Positions 16,416 to 26,839 of a stretch of 38,918 nucleotides of DNA are shown here, in pieces. The stretch comes from Nitrospirota bacterium (GTDB lineage Bacteria > Nitrospirota > Nitrospiria > SBBL01 > JAADHI01): NCBI GenBank assembly GCA_029261195.1, contig JAJDBU010000048.1, positions 69,814 through 108,731 of the forward strand, in the 5' to 3' direction. The position numbers and the translations under genes are program-made. How positions within the stretch are numbered: position 1 is the first letter of the stretch; each line of letters begins with the position of its first letter. Under the pieces are notes generated by a model. The model searched no databases. It saw nothing but the letters and a program-made list of their open reading frames with translations, and was not told the DNA's origin.

Positions 16416-17623
16416 GGGAGGGATGGAAGGGGAATGGTCCGTATTTTGAGCGTTTCTTCCAGGATTTTCCCGGCCAACAGCCGCTTCGACATTTTCGGCA
16501 GGGCAGTGGCCTCGCCCGCTCGCTTGATCAGATGCACAATATTGGTTTCTACGTCAAAACCGGCCCCCTCCAGAGTCACATCATTTGCGACAATCAGATC
16601 CAGACGCTTGTTCTTAAGTTTCTTTGTTGCATTTTCGATCAGGTTCTCCGTTTCCGCCGCAAAGCCGACGACCAGCTGGTCGTCTCGCCCTAAGGCCCGT
16701 GTTTCCAGAATATCCGGGGTTTCTTCCAAGTCAAGTGTTCTCACCGATCCGGTCTTTTTGATCTTCTGCTTTGCAGTCGAAACCGGACGATAATCACTCA
16801 CAGCCGCCGTCATAATGACGATGCTTGATGCGTAGAGTTTGAGATTAAATGCTTTTTCCATTTCAGCAGCGCTTCTAACGGAGATCCGCTCCACACCCGA
16901 AGGCGGGGAGAGTTGAGTCGGGCCGCTGATGAGGGTGACATCAGCACCCCATTGTGATGCGACCTCCGCAAGGGCATAACCCATCTTTCCGGAAGAGCGG
17001 TTTGAGATAAAACGCACCGGGTCAATCGCTTCCTCTGTCGGCCCGGCTGTAATCAAAACGACCTCTCCGGATAAAGGAGGATGGTTCTCAAATAGCAGGG
17101 TCATCACCGCTTCAGTGATTGTTTGCTCGCAGGCCAGGCGGCCGACTCCCTCTTTGCCCGAGGCAAGCGGACCGCTCTCAGGTTCGATTACCTGAATACC
17201 TCGTTTTTTTAAAAGAGAAATATTTTCCCGAACGGCAGGATGGTCCCACATGCCAAGGTCCATTGCAGGGGCAATGAGGGTCGGGGCCTTTGTGGCTAAT
17301 AGCAGGGTTGAAAGCAGGTCATCGGCTAAACCGGCTGCCATCTTTGCAATAAAGTGGGCGCTCACCGGTGCAATCAGAACAAGATCAGCTTCCTCGGCAA
17401 GCCGCAAGTGCGCCATGTCGTTTTCGGGATCAAAGAGACTGCTGAGTACCGGTTGACCGGAAAACACCTTCAGGGTCAGCGGGGAAACGAATTCATGGGC
17501 GGTCGCAGTCAGAACAACATTGACACAGGCTCCCGCCTTCGTCAACTCTCTGACTAAGTGGAGGGATTTGTAGGCGGCGATGCTGCCGGTCACACCCAGC
17601 AGAATTTTTTTTCCTGCCAGCAC
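16412..17623 (-). CDS. coaBC: Bifunctional phosphopantothenoylcysteine decarboxylase/phosphopantothenate-cysteine ligase
   Basis: 403 residues from GTG 17623, chosen because AGAGG lies upstream and the product then begins 'MLAGKKILLGVTGSIAAYK', the normal start; a GTG at 17653 would add ten residues without a ribosome-binding site. The N-terminal CoaC half is an FMN flavoprotein with 'PAMDLGMWDHPAV' (substrate Asn of the PAMN motif is Asp here) and the Cys-containing flap 'GVGRLACEQT'. The C-terminal CoaB half has 'ITAGPTEEAIDPVRFISNRS', 'SSGKMGYALAE' and 'VGFAAET'. It makes phosphopantetheine for coenzyme A. The neighbours rpoZ and gmk form the familiar order. The Asn-to-Asp change in CoaC is notable because that Asn contacts substrate. 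Confidence 0.95.
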   Translation of the reverse strand: MLAGKKILLGVTGSIAAYKSLHLVRELTKAGACVNVVLTATAHEFVSPLTLKVFSGQPVLSSLFDPENDMAHLRLAEEADLVLIAPVSAHFIAKMAAGLADDLLSTLLLATKAPTLIAPAMDLGMWDHPAVRENISLLKKRGIQVIEPESGPLASGKEGVGRLACEQTITEAVMTLLFENHPPLSGEVVLITAGPTEEAIDPVRFISNRSSGKMGYALAEVASQWGADVTLISGPTQLSPPSGVERISVRSAAEMEKAFNLKLYASSIVIMTAAVSDYRPVSTAKQKIKKTGSVRTLDLEETPDILETRALGRDDQLVVGFAAETENLIENATKKLKNKRLDLIVANDVTLEGAGFDVETNIVHLIKRAGEATALPKMSKRLLAGKILEETLKIRTIPLPSLP

Positions 17624-17674
17624 GGACTTGCCTCTTTCAGGGGGAGGTATCACGGAGAGATCGAAAGGAAAGCT

Positions 17675-17708
17675 GTAAGGATTCAGTATGGCCCTGCTGA
17701 ATCCTTAC
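17675..17708. terminator. Hairpin between rpoZ and coaBC
   Basis: A perfect 12-base inverted repeat (GTAAGGATTCAG at 17675-17686 and CTGAATCCTTAC at 17697-17708) with a ten-base loop lies just after the rpoZ stop. On the - strand the following bases (AGCTTTCCTTTCG) are only moderately T-rich, so it may be a weak terminator, an attenuator or an mRNA-stability hairpin lowering coaBC relative to rpoZ. Confidence 0.5.
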
Positions 17709-17715
17709 AAAAATC

Positions 17716-18108
17716 TTATTCCGTTTCGTCAGGCTCTTCAGATTGTTCGGGCTCCGGCATTTCGACCGCCTTCATTGCCTCCCCGAGATAAATGCTGAGA
17801 TCTTTTTTAACATCGCCCGCCAATTGCTGTTCCCTCTCAGCAAGCATCGCCTGACGTCTGATCTCTTCACGACGCCGTCTCTCTTCCCGGTGTGCAGAAA
17901 CGGCATCCGCACCATAAAGGATGTCCAGTTTACCCGAAAGAATCTCTTCAATGGCCAGAGTGGATTCCTTCTGGGCCGGTCGGGGAGTAACCATCGGTTT
18001 TGCGCCTTCTATAATCTGCCTTGCCCGCTGGGCGGCAACAATCACCAGACGAAACCTCGAATCAATGATCTTGCGATCAATGTCAATCGGTACTGATACG
18101 ATATCCAT
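17716..18108 (-). CDS. rpoZ: RNA polymerase omega subunit
   Basis: 130 residues. The N-terminal 65 residues carry the omega fold: 'DSRFRLVIVAAQRARQI' and 'TLAIEEILSGKL'. The remainder is a charged helix (Arg/Glu-rich, about 72-100) and an acidic tail ending DETE, making it longer than the ~90-residue E. coli protein; such tails occur in other phyla. Its place after gmk and before coaBC is the classical order. Omega helps assemble RNA polymerase and in many bacteria forms part of the ppGpp site. Confidence 0.92.
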   Translation of the reverse strand: MDIVSVPIDIDRKIIDSRFRLVIVAAQRARQIIEGAKPMVTPRPAQKESTLAIEEILSGKLDILYGADAVSAHREERRRREEIRRQAMLAEREQQLAGDVKKDLSIYLGEAMKAVEMPEPEQSEEPDETE

Positions 18109-18138
18109 GCTGCTCCTCTCTAGGTATTCAGTTGTCTA

Positions 18139-18810
18139 CTACCGTTTGCAGGAAATAAAGCGATTCTCAATCCATTGATAATCATCTTGCCTCATACGGA
18201 TACGTTCCGCAAGGATTACCGACTCCAAATTGTCAATTGCCTCTTCAACGGCCTTGTTAATGATCAAGTACTGATATTCTTTATAGTACCTTATCTCGTC
18301 TTTAGCCTTTATCAATCGCCTCGACATTTCTTCCGGAGACTCCGAGCCTCGTGCAGTCAAACGTTTTTTTAGAATATCAAATGACGGAGGCAACACATAA
18401 ATGTAGACACCCTCTGCGGAACGCTGCTTGAGCAGCATCGCGCCCTGAGAGTCAATGTCGAGGATCACATCAGTACCGGAAGCAGTCCACTCCGCCAATA
18501 AGTTCTGAGAGGTCCCGTAGAAATGGCCGTGCACCTGAGCCCATTCAATAAAATCTCCCTGCTCGATTCTCTTTTTAAAGGAAGCCTCATCAATAAAAAA
18601 ATAATCTCTGCCGTCGACTTCGCCCACTCTCGACGGACGAGTCGTATAAGAGATCGAATATTGAAGATGATCAAGTCGCTGGCTCACAGCTCTGCACAAG
18701 GATGTTTTTCCAGCTCCAGAAGGTGCCGATACAACAAACAGGATGCCCTTTCTATCCACACACGCCCCTTCGGCACCCTGTTCTTCTATTCGGAAAAGCA
18801 GCTTGCTCAC
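18139..18810 (-). CDS. gmk: Guanylate kinase
   Basis: 223 residues with an ~18-residue N-terminal extension before 'KGILFVVSAPSGAGKTSLCR', which holds the P-loop (SGAGKTS). GMP-binding residues follow in 'SYTTRPSRVGEVDGRDYFF' and 'FIEWAQVHGHFYGTS'; the lid and 'VILDIDSQGA' are intact. It converts GMP to GDP. The GTG at 18810 shares a base with the yicC stop and has no ribosome-binding site, so it may be coupled; an internal GTG (18759) near the family's usual start is an alternative. Confidence 0.95.
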   Translation of the reverse strand: MSKLLFRIEEQGAEGACVDRKGILFVVSAPSGAGKTSLCRAVSQRLDHLQYSISYTTRPSRVGEVDGRDYFFIDEASFKKRIEQGDFIEWAQVHGHFYGTSQNLLAEWTASGTDVILDIDSQGAMLLKQRSAEGVYIYVLPPSFDILKKRLTARGSESPEEMSRRLIKAKDEIRYYKEYQYLIINKAVEEAIDNLESVILAERIRMRQDDYQWIENRFISCKR

Positions 18811-19676
18811 TATGCAATATTTTGGACCTGCTCCCTGACTTTCTCAAGTTCACTTTTCATCTCAACAACCTGCATCGAAACATCCTGGTCACTTGACTTC
18901 GAACTGATCGTATTGACCTCCCGATGCATCTCCTGCACGAGAAAATCCAGGGAACGGCCGATACTACCCTCTTTGCGCAGTATCATCTTAAACTGATCTA
19001 CATGCGCTGCAAGCCGCGTTCTCTCCTCTGAAATATCAGAGCGCTCCGCAAAAATCGCGACCTCTTGTGCCAGGCGCAGTGGATCAATCTCTATGCCCCG
19101 AGACAAAGCCGCAACACGGCTTGTCAAACGTTCGTGATAGGTCGCCAGAATCTCTTTTTCTTTTGACTTGATTACAAAAAGCCTTTTTGACAACGATTGA
19201 AGGCGGGCGCGCAGGTCGGCTGAAAGGGCCTTCCCTTCATTTTTTCTCATCTTCTCTAGAGCCGACATCGCATGAATGAGGGTTTTATCCAGCATCTTCG
19301 TCAATGCTTCAAGCGGCTCATTTGCCTCGGACAGCGTAATCACACCTCGAAATTGACTGACCATTGCAATGTCAATTTCTCCCGAAAGGGACAACTGGTT
19401 CTTTAAACTCTCAAGAAGTTTCACATAAGATTCAGCTGTTTCAAGATCAAGATTCAAACGACTTTCGGAGTCTGATGCACCGCTGATTGCCACTGAAACT
19501 TCAATCCGACCACGAGTAAAACGGCCCTTCACCTGTTTTTTTATTTTTTCCTCGAGTGTGCTGAAGAGACGGGGAAGACGAACAACGACATCACAGTATC
19601 GATGGTTCACAGAGCGCATCTCAACAGTCAGGGCATAAGCTTTGTGCTGTCCCTCAGATCTTCCAAAACCCGTCAT
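18810..19676 (-). CDS. yicC: YicC-family protein (endoribonuclease-related)
   Basis: 288 residues, starting 'MTGFGRSEG' and containing 'EMRSVNHRYCDVVVRLPR', 'GRIEVSVAISG' and the C-terminal 'DFLVQEMHREVNTISSKSSD', all hallmarks of the family. Most relatives begin two to four residues earlier (M-x-x-SMTGFG); here the codons before the ATG encode I-Q-S, with ATT where the usual start would be, so either the ATG at 19676 or a rare ATT start is used. YicC proteins are linked to RNA turnover and stress. It is the first gene of the - strand run, about 40 bases after a consensus promoter. Confidence 0.92.
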   Translation of the reverse strand: MTGFGRSEGQHKAYALTVEMRSVNHRYCDVVVRLPRLFSTLEEKIKKQVKGRFTRGRIEVSVAISGASDSESRLNLDLETAESYVKLLESLKNQLSLSGEIDIAMVSQFRGVITLSEANEPLEALTKMLDKTLIHAMSALEKMRKNEGKALSADLRARLQSLSKRLFVIKSKEKEILATYHERLTSRVAALSRGIEIDPLRLAQEVAIFAERSDISEERTRLAAHVDQFKMILRKEGSIGRSLDFLVQEMHREVNTISSKSSDQDVSMQVVEMKSELEKVREQVQNIA

Positions 19677-19722
19677 GCTCTGAATCGTCGCGATATTGTG
19701 TGCCTCAAAAGAACAAACCCGG

Positions 19723-19751
19723 ATTATAGGTTCAGAGATATTTCATGTCAA
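19723..19751 (-). promoter_or_regulatory. Perfect-consensus sigma70-type promoter of the yicC operon
   Basis: Read on the - strand: TTGACA (19746-19751), a 17-base spacer, TATAAT (19723-19728). All twelve positions match consensus and the spacer is optimal. Transcription would start near 19716, giving a leader of about 40 bases before the yicC ATG. Confidence 0.82.
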
Positions 19752-19885
19752 TCTGTGAGGAGAACCCAGGATCGGTGATTGATCTTGGAAATTATTCCGC
19801 ATGTAATCATATAAACCTACAATGATCAAAGCGCCATAACGCATTTGAATTCAGTCATCAAGAATTTGCCTGAACACAGAATCAG

Positions 19886-22181
<2,296 letters not shown>

Positions 22182-22204
22182 ACCGTAGAAACCAATACAC
22201 CTCA

Positions 22205-22247
22205 GCCAGCTTCAGGAGGTTACTCTCCTGAAGCTGGCATTCTCTTT
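22205..22247 (+). terminator. Rho-independent terminator after isocitrate dehydrogenase
   Basis: A perfect 14-base stem (GCCAGCTTCAGGAG at 22205-22218 and its inverse at 22225-22238) with the six-base loop GTTACT is followed by ATTCTCTTT. It lies 23 bases after the stop. Because the stem is perfect it may also end lipA transcription from the other side, although no T-tract favours that. Confidence 0.8.
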
Positions 22248-22303
22248 ACAAACCAAGAAAAATAGCCAACACCCGCACAGAACAAATAACAATGTCTCTT
22301 TCT

Positions 22304-23215
22304 TTATTTCGAGGAAGAAATTTGTATGAGCGCTAAGGCAGAGACCTGTTCTGCGGCATGATAGGAGCTTCGCACAAGCGGCCCTGATTCGACATGGGCA
22401 AGACCCATGTTCTCGCCAAGACCCTTTAAATGCTGAAAAACCTCCGGTGAAATAAAATCTTCCACCGGCAGGTGTTGAGCCGTCGGTTGCAGGTATTGAC
22501 CCAGGGTCAGGATGTCGCAGTCGATCTCTACAAGATCAGTCATGACTGCTTGAAGTTCGGCTTTGCTTTCCCCCAGCCCCAACATCAAACCCGTCTTCGT
22601 TCGAAATCCCGTTTTTTTTGACCACTCAAGGATCTTAAGTGAACGCTCGTAACGAGCCTGTGGCCTGACACGGCGATAGAGAGACGGAACTGTTTCGATG
22701 TTGTGGCTGATTAGATCAGGGCGTGCGGCAAGCACAAGATCAAGGGAGACCTTCTTTCCTTGGAAATCAGGTATCAGGACTTCTATCGTGCAATTCGGAC
22801 TACGCTCCCTGATCCTATAGATCGTTTCAGCAAAGATTTCTGCACCGCCATCAGTCAATTCGTCACGGTTCACTGAGGTAACCACAGCATACTTAAGTCC
22901 AAGTTTGGCGACGGCTTCAGCCACATGCATCGGTTCGTCAAGATCAATCGGGCCAGGTTGCCCCAGTTTTACCGCACAAAATCCACAGCTTCGTGTACAA
23001 ATCTCACCGAGGATCATAAAGGTAGCCGTCCCGGCATTCCAGCATTCCCAAATATTCGGGCAGTGGGCCTCCTCGCAAACCGTGTGTAGATTGAGTTCTC
23101 TTGCAAGGCGACGAATTTTCAAGTATTTTTCTTGGGTCGTGGGCTTGACTTTAAACCAAGCTGGAAGTCGTGTTGTTCTCACTTGCGGTGGGGTGAGAAA
23201 ATTTTGTTTTGGCAT
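22304..23215 (-). CDS. lipA: Lipoyl synthase
   Basis: 303 residues from ATG 23215; a GTG at 23230 would add five. Neither has a clear ribosome-binding site, and the N-terminus reads as a small duplication (MPKHR-MPKQ). This radical-SAM enzyme inserts two sulfurs into octanoyl groups. Both iron-sulfur motifs are intact: the auxiliary cluster 'CEEAHCPNIWEC' and the radical-SAM 'CTRSCGFC'. The C-terminal 'RSSYHA' serine that ligates the auxiliary cluster is present. The gene is not beside lipB here. It diverges from the membrane-protein gene at 23274 across a very short gap. Confidence 0.95.
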   Translation of the reverse strand: MPKQNFLTPPQVRTTRLPAWFKVKPTTQEKYLKIRRLARELNLHTVCEEAHCPNIWECWNAGTATFMILGEICTRSCGFCAVKLGQPGPIDLDEPMHVAEAVAKLGLKYAVVTSVNRDELTDGGAEIFAETIYRIRERSPNCTIEVLIPDFQGKKVSLDLVLAARPDLISHNIETVPSLYRRVRPQARYERSLKILEWSKKTGFRTKTGLMLGLGESKAELQAVMTDLVEIDCDILTLGQYLQPTAQHLPVEDFISPEVFQHLKGLGENMGLAHVESGPLVRSSYHAAEQVSALALIQISSSK

Positions 23216-23254
23216 TCTATGTTTTGGCACTCTAATGATAATCTCGTGTTAAAC

Positions 23255-23268
23255 CATCATATATGATG
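23255..23268. promoter_or_regulatory. Perfect 14-base palindrome between lipA and the divergent membrane-protein gene
   Basis: CATCATATATGATG equals its own reverse complement and lies in the 43-60-base gap between the divergent starts. It contains TATGAT on both strands, so it may be a shared -10 region, an operator, or both. No good -35 box is visible on either side. Confidence 0.4.
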
Positions 23269-23273
23269 TACTT

Positions 23274-23993
23274 GTGAAGAGGGAGACGTCAAGAGATCGC
23301 AGGGCAGAATGGTTTGTGCCCAGCTTTGGCCCCCTTAAATTCCGGGTTTATGTCGGACTGCTCTTTCTCCCCTACACCGGGATGGTACTCGCCTTTACTG
23401 TTATCGGGGCGATGCTGGCAGAGAGAATCTTCTGGGATCGGGTTGCCGCGATTATCATGATCTACTTTCTTGCCTTAGGCATTGCGGCCCATGCCCTTGA
23501 TGCGATTGGCGGCCAGGGCAAGACCTTACCCTGGGGCAATCACTTTGAAAAAAAAACGCTTTGGTTACTTGCCTTCGGCAGCCTGATTCCGGCCTACGGT
23601 ATTGGATTTTATTACATCCTATTTGCTACACCCCTGCTCCTTGTGATTGCCGTCTTGGAAGGTTTTTTCCTTTTTGCGTACAATCTGGAGCCCTTTGATG
23701 GACGGTTTCACTCCGATGGCTATTTCGCATTTTCCTGGGGAGTGCTTCCCGTTTTAGGGGGCTACATCATCCAGACCAACCAGCTTTCCTTGTCCGTGAT
23801 CGTTATTGCAGCGGCGATGGGGCTTTTCAGCTTCGTCGAAATCAATGCCTCTCGTCCCTACAAAGAGATCAAACGATCCGGTGAAGCTAACTTTCTTCCC
23901 TTTCAAGTCAAATACGAAAAGATTCTCAAAGGCATCAGCCTCGGAGTTATTCTGCTGGCGCTTAGCATGGTCTTTCGACGACTCAATCTGTGA
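23274..23993 (+). CDS. Polytopic membrane protein, possibly UbiA-related
   Basis: 239 residues from GTG 23274, with about seven hydrophobic segments. The pattern of an aspartate-bearing loop after TM2 ('AHALDAIGGQGKTLPWGNHF'), a central pair of helices, then 'FAYNLEPFDGRFHSDGYFAF' and 'GVLPVLGGY' recalls UbiA prenyltransferases, but the usual NDxxDxxxD and second DxxxD motifs are not intact, so enzymatic activity cannot be assumed. No ribosome-binding site is seen, and if TATGAT at 23262-23267 is the -10 box, the transcript would start at or near the GTG. Assignment is by eye and tentative; otherwise it is an unknown inner-membrane protein beside lipA. Confidence 0.6.
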   Translation: MKRETSRDRRAEWFVPSFGPLKFRVYVGLLFLPYTGMVLAFTVIGAMLAERIFWDRVAAIIMIYFLALGIAAHALDAIGGQGKTLPWGNHFEKKTLWLLAFGSLIPAYGIGFYYILFATPLLLVIAVLEGFFLFAYNLEPFDGRFHSDGYFAFSWGVLPVLGGYIIQTNQLSLSVIVIAAAMGLFSFVEINASRPYKEIKRSGEANFLPFQVKYEKILKGISLGVILLALSMVFRRLNL

Positions 23994-24035
23994 GCGCTTG
24001 CAGGGTTTAGATCTCGAATATGGTGTGTAATGCGA

Positions 24036-24065
24036 TTGACTGACAGCATCTTACTATGCTACAAA
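24036..24065 (+). promoter_or_regulatory. Candidate promoter for rpsF-ssb-rpsR
   Basis: TTGACT (24036-24041) and TACAAA (24060-24065) are 18 bases apart, with five and four consensus matches. The leader to the rpsF TTG would be about 80 bases. Leaders of ribosomal-protein operons often bind their own S6:S18 product, but I see no clear structure of that kind here. Confidence 0.4.
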
Positions 24066-24150
24066 ACCTCTTTTCCGATCACAGGTATTTCCCGTTTGTT
24101 ATCGTTAGCGGTCGGAAAGATTGACTGTATCTTGGTGAAGGAGGAATCTA

Positions 24151-24582
24151 TTGGGAACAAAAAGTAAGAGTAAGCCTGTGAGCGAGCCCTTAGAAGAAGT
24201 TGGACCACTCATCTTAAGGCCTTACGAAACATTTTTCATTATTAAATCATCCTTGAGCGATGACGAAATCACCGCCATTGTTGACAAAATAAAAGGGGTG
24301 ATTGAGGGAGAAGGCGGAGAAATCGTTGCGGTGGATAATTGGGGCAAGAAAAAGCTGGCCTATGAAGTCCAGAAGGAGCGAAAAGGAGTCTACATCGTCA
24401 TTCATTTCAAAGGCCCCGGCAAATCTATTTTTGAAATAGAACGGAACTACCGCATCACAGAACCCATTATCAAGTATATGACCCTCATCATTGATGAGGG
24501 TAAACTGGGACAAACCGCTCCGGTTCGAGAAGAAAAGGTTTATTCTTCCCGCGGGAGAAACGATGGGCAGAGGTTTAGATGA
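24151..24582 (+). CDS. rpsF: 30S ribosomal protein S6
   Basis: 143 residues from a TTG start at 24151, supported by a strong AAGGAGG at 24138-24144. About 23 residues precede the usual beginning 'RPYETFFIIKSSL', an extension with several Lys/Ser/Glu. The S6 fold continues with 'AVDNWGKKKLAYEVQKERKG' and 'ERNYRITEPIIKYM'. Its stop overlaps the ssb ATG (ATGA). It pairs with S18 on the small-subunit platform; the genes form rpsF-ssb-rpsR. Confidence 0.95.
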   Translation: MGTKSKSKPVSEPLEEVGPLILRPYETFFIIKSSLSDDEITAIVDKIKGVIEGEGGEIVAVDNWGKKKLAYEVQKERKGVYIVIHFKGPGKSIFEIERNYRITEPIIKYMTLIIDEGKLGQTAPVREEKVYSSRGRNDGQRFR

Positions 24583-24977
24583 GCAGTTTCAATAAGGTCA
24601 TCCTTATTGGCAATCTCACCAAAGATCCCGAGATCCGCTATACCCCTAGCGGCACGGCGGTTTCTAATTTTGGCTTGGCTGTGAATAACCGATACAAACA
24701 GGGTGAAGAATTCAAAGAAGAGGTCTGTTTTGTCGATATTGTTGTTTTTGGAAAACAGGCCGAAAATAGCGGGCAGTATCTATCAAAGGGACAGAGCGTT
24801 TTGATCGAAGGTCGACTCCAGCAGCGCCGATGGGAAAGCGACGAGGGACAGAAACGAAGTAAACACGAAGTCATCGCTCAAACCGTTCGCTATCTTTCAA
24901 AAGCCCAAGCAGCTTCTCAGCCAGAAGGAGGAGAGCCCTACGCCCCCGAGCAGGGAAGTTCCGAGGTGCCGTTTTAG
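24579..24977 (+). CDS. ssb: Single-stranded DNA-binding protein
   Basis: 132 residues. The OB fold is recognised by 'FNKVILIGNLTKDPEIRYTP', 'FVDIVVFGKQAENSGQYLSK' and 'SVLIEGRLQQRRWES'. The C-terminus reads EVPF, a form of the acidic DxPF tip that recruits repair and replication proteins. It lies between the ribosomal protein genes, overlapping rpsF by four bases, as in many bacteria. Confidence 0.95.
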   Translation: MSSFNKVILIGNLTKDPEIRYTPSGTAVSNFGLAVNNRYKQGEEFKEEVCFVDIVVFGKQAENSGQYLSKGQSVLIEGRLQQRRWESDEGQKRSKHEVIAQTVRYLSKAQAASQPEGGEPYAPEQGSSEVPF

Positions 24978-25008
24978 ATTCGTGTGATCAACATTCAGGA
25001 GAGTTTAA

Positions 25009-25236
25009 GTGGAAAAAAGATATTTTAACCGGCGACGGGTTTGCCGGTTCTGCAATGAAAAGAAAACAGAAATCAACTTCAGGGAAACCTACACCTTGAA
25101 AGGTTTCCTTACGGAACGCGGTAAAATTATTCCAAGACGTATTTCCGGAAATTGTTCCTCACATCAAAAGGATCTTACCCGGGCGATCAAACGAGCTAGA
25201 AATATCGCTTTCTTAGCCTTTGCTCAGGAACGCTAA
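25009..25236 (+). CDS. rpsR: 30S ribosomal protein S18
   Basis: 75 residues from GTG 25009 with AGGAG upstream. The motif '[12 protein letters not shown]' retains a CxxC pair, and a further Cys appears in 'SGNCSSHQK', the zinc-type (C+) form of S18 rather than the Cys-free form that cells use when zinc is scarce. '[12 protein letters not shown]' is typical. It is third in rpsF-ssb-rpsR. Confidence 0.93.
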   Translation: MEKRYFNRRRVCRFCNEKKTEINFRETYTLKGFLTERGKIIPRRISGNCSSHQKDLTRAIKRARNIAFLAFAQER

Positions 25237-25269
25237 GGAGACAATCCCAAGGGTGAGTAGGAATCTAAA

Positions 25270-25680
25270 ATGACCGCTAAAGAAGACGCAGCAGAGGAAG
25301 AATTCCAGTCTGCGGTAGAAAATATCGGAATCAATCGCAGACGTTCTGCGAGGAATTCTTTCCTTGTCGTGGAAATTAAAGGGAAGCACGCCAATAAGGT
25401 TTTTCTCGCCTCTGCCGAAAATCTCGGCAAAGGAGGGGCCTTTCTCCCGGGTCGCCAGGATTTCAAAGTGGGCGATCTTTTTCCGATTGAGTTCGTCCTT
25501 CCGGACAATAAAACCACCGTTTCCTGCATGAGTGAGGTGGTGTGGAAGAAAAAATATGAAAAAGACGGTCTCCAGGCAGCGGAAGGCATCGGCATCAAGT
25601 TTCTTGATATGGCGCCTGAGCAGGAAAAGGTCATCGGCAAATGGGTCGACAAAGAAGAAAAGAAAGAATGTATCCAATGA
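25270..25680 (+). CDS. PilZ-domain protein, likely c-di-GMP binding
   Basis: 136 residues. A charged N-terminus (1-23) leads to 'INRRRSARNSF', which supplies the RxxxR of PilZ domains, then 'AENLGKGGAFLPG', equivalent to (D/N)xSxxG but with Gly in place of Ser, and 'VWKKKYEKDG' and 'GIGIKFLDM' as in the final barrel strands. c-di-GMP binding is plausible, though the altered Ser could weaken it. Its stop overlaps the start of the nuclease gene, so the two are coupled. Single PilZ-domain proteins usually act as adaptors; the target is unknown. Confidence 0.78.
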   Translation: MTAKEDAAEEEFQSAVENIGINRRRSARNSFLVVEIKGKHANKVFLASAENLGKGGAFLPGRQDFKVGDLFPIEFVLPDNKTTVSCMSEVVWKKKYEKDGLQAAEGIGIKFLDMAPEQEKVIGKWVDKEEKKECIQ

Positions 25681-26213
25681 TGATGCGACACAAGAAAAAA
25701 GCACCTTTTCATTACCGTCTTTCCATCCGATTTTTCCTTCTTCTCCTCCTTGTTGTAAGTTGTGACTCCTTTGCATCCGCACAGGGTCTGTTTGAATCAA
25801 CAGTATTAAAAGTCATCGACGGAGACACGATTCGCCTTGAAGACGGTCGCGTCGTACGCTACCTCGGTATTGATGCCCCCGAGCTTCGGAAAAAGGTCAA
25901 TAATCGCTGGATCCTCAGCCCAGAACCTTACGCCGAGGAAGCCACGTCCTTCAATAAAAAATTGGTCGAAGGAAAACAGGTACTCATCGAAATGGACCCG
26001 GCCAAAAAGAGGGATAAGTTTGGGCGTCTCACAGCCTATGTCTATCTTGTCGGCAGCAAACTTCTGGCCAATGAAGAATTACTTAAAGCGGGCCTGGCGA
26101 AAGCTGAAAAACTTCCCGTTTTCATGAAACACAGAAAACGCTTCTGGTCCATCGAAGAAATGGCATGGCACGACAAACGAGGCATGTGGGCGGATTCCTC
26201 AATTACCCCTTAG
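25677..26213 (+). CDS. Exported staphylococcal-nuclease-like (thermonuclease) protein
   Basis: 178 residues from the first of three consecutive ATGs at 25677 (ATGA overlap with the PilZ gene). A signal peptide (about 1-36) has the alternative readings of a lipobox (VVSC) or a signal-peptidase I site (SASA/ASAQ). The domain has 'VIDGDTIRLEDGR', 'RYLGIDAPE' (Arg and Glu equivalent to the catalytic Arg35/Glu43 of the Staphylococcus enzyme) and 'DKFGRLTAYVY' (the second catalytic Arg), so a calcium-dependent nuclease is likely. A role in nutrient or DNA scavenging is inference. Confidence 0.85.
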   Translation: MMMRHKKKAPFHYRLSIRFFLLLLLVVSCDSFASAQGLFESTVLKVIDGDTIRLEDGRVVRYLGIDAPELRKKVNNRWILSPEPYAEEATSFNKKLVEGKQVLIEMDPAKKRDKFGRLTAYVYLVGSKLLANEELLKAGLAKAEKLPVFMKHRKRFWSIEEMAWHDKRGMWADSSITP

Positions 26214-26214
26214 T

Positions 26215-26691
26215 ATGGAGACACCCCTCCCTAATTTTTACTTCATGGGGGTTCAGTTTATTCATCTGCTTGCCCTCTCAGTATGGGTCGGCGGCATACT
26301 GATCATCCAGGCAGTCGTCGTCCCGAGCTTCTCATACATCAAGCCCTCTCAACAGATTTCATCCGCTATGCTTGCAGTGATCCTTCAGCGCTTTCATCAG
26401 CTTACCCTCTTCTGTGCTGCAGCGCTTGTTTTGACGGGCATTATCAAGTTCTGGTCCTGGGAAAATCTAACGCCCTGGAATCTGACCCGATATGTTGCCA
26501 TCTCCCTGATGACGGCTGTTTCACTCTATGCCTTCTTTAAAATTTCACCCCAATTAAAACAATTTAAGCTTGGCCAAGACTCTGAACCCTCTCAGGGAAT
26601 CGATGAACGCGCTGTGCGGCTCTACCGGCAATCAAGGCCTTTGATGCTCATCGCACTGAGCTGCGGTCTGACCGCGCTGTTGCTGGCCTGA
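26215..26691 (+). CDS. DUF4149/TMEM205-like four-helix membrane protein
   Basis: 158 residues with four hydrophobic helices. The first reads 'FIHLLALSVWVGGILIIQAV', with a His and the Trp-Val-Gly-Gly motif typical of the DUF4149 group; the second to fourth follow, with 'LQRFHQL' before TM2. The ATG is one base after the nuclease stop, so it shares that transcript. Function is unknown; the family includes putative metal- or heme-related membrane proteins. It ends the + run; the gap to 26839 lacks a clear terminator. Confidence 0.7.
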   Translation: METPLPNFYFMGVQFIHLLALSVWVGGILIIQAVVVPSFSYIKPSQQISSAMLAVILQRFHQLTLFCAAALVLTGIIKFWSWENLTPWNLTRYVAISLMTAVSLYAFFKISPQLKQFKLGQDSEPSQGIDERAVRLYRQSRPLMLIALSCGLTALLLA

Positions 26692-26839
26692 AGACGACGG
26701 AAAAAACATCACAAGTGTCTGTCGCCCCAGTATGAAGAGACCGGTTTAGGGAAGCCCTGATTAAGTCTGGTTTGAATCTTTATCTGTAAGAATCACTTCC
26801 GATGACAGGCATGAGCAAATATTTGTGCCGGGATTTTAC

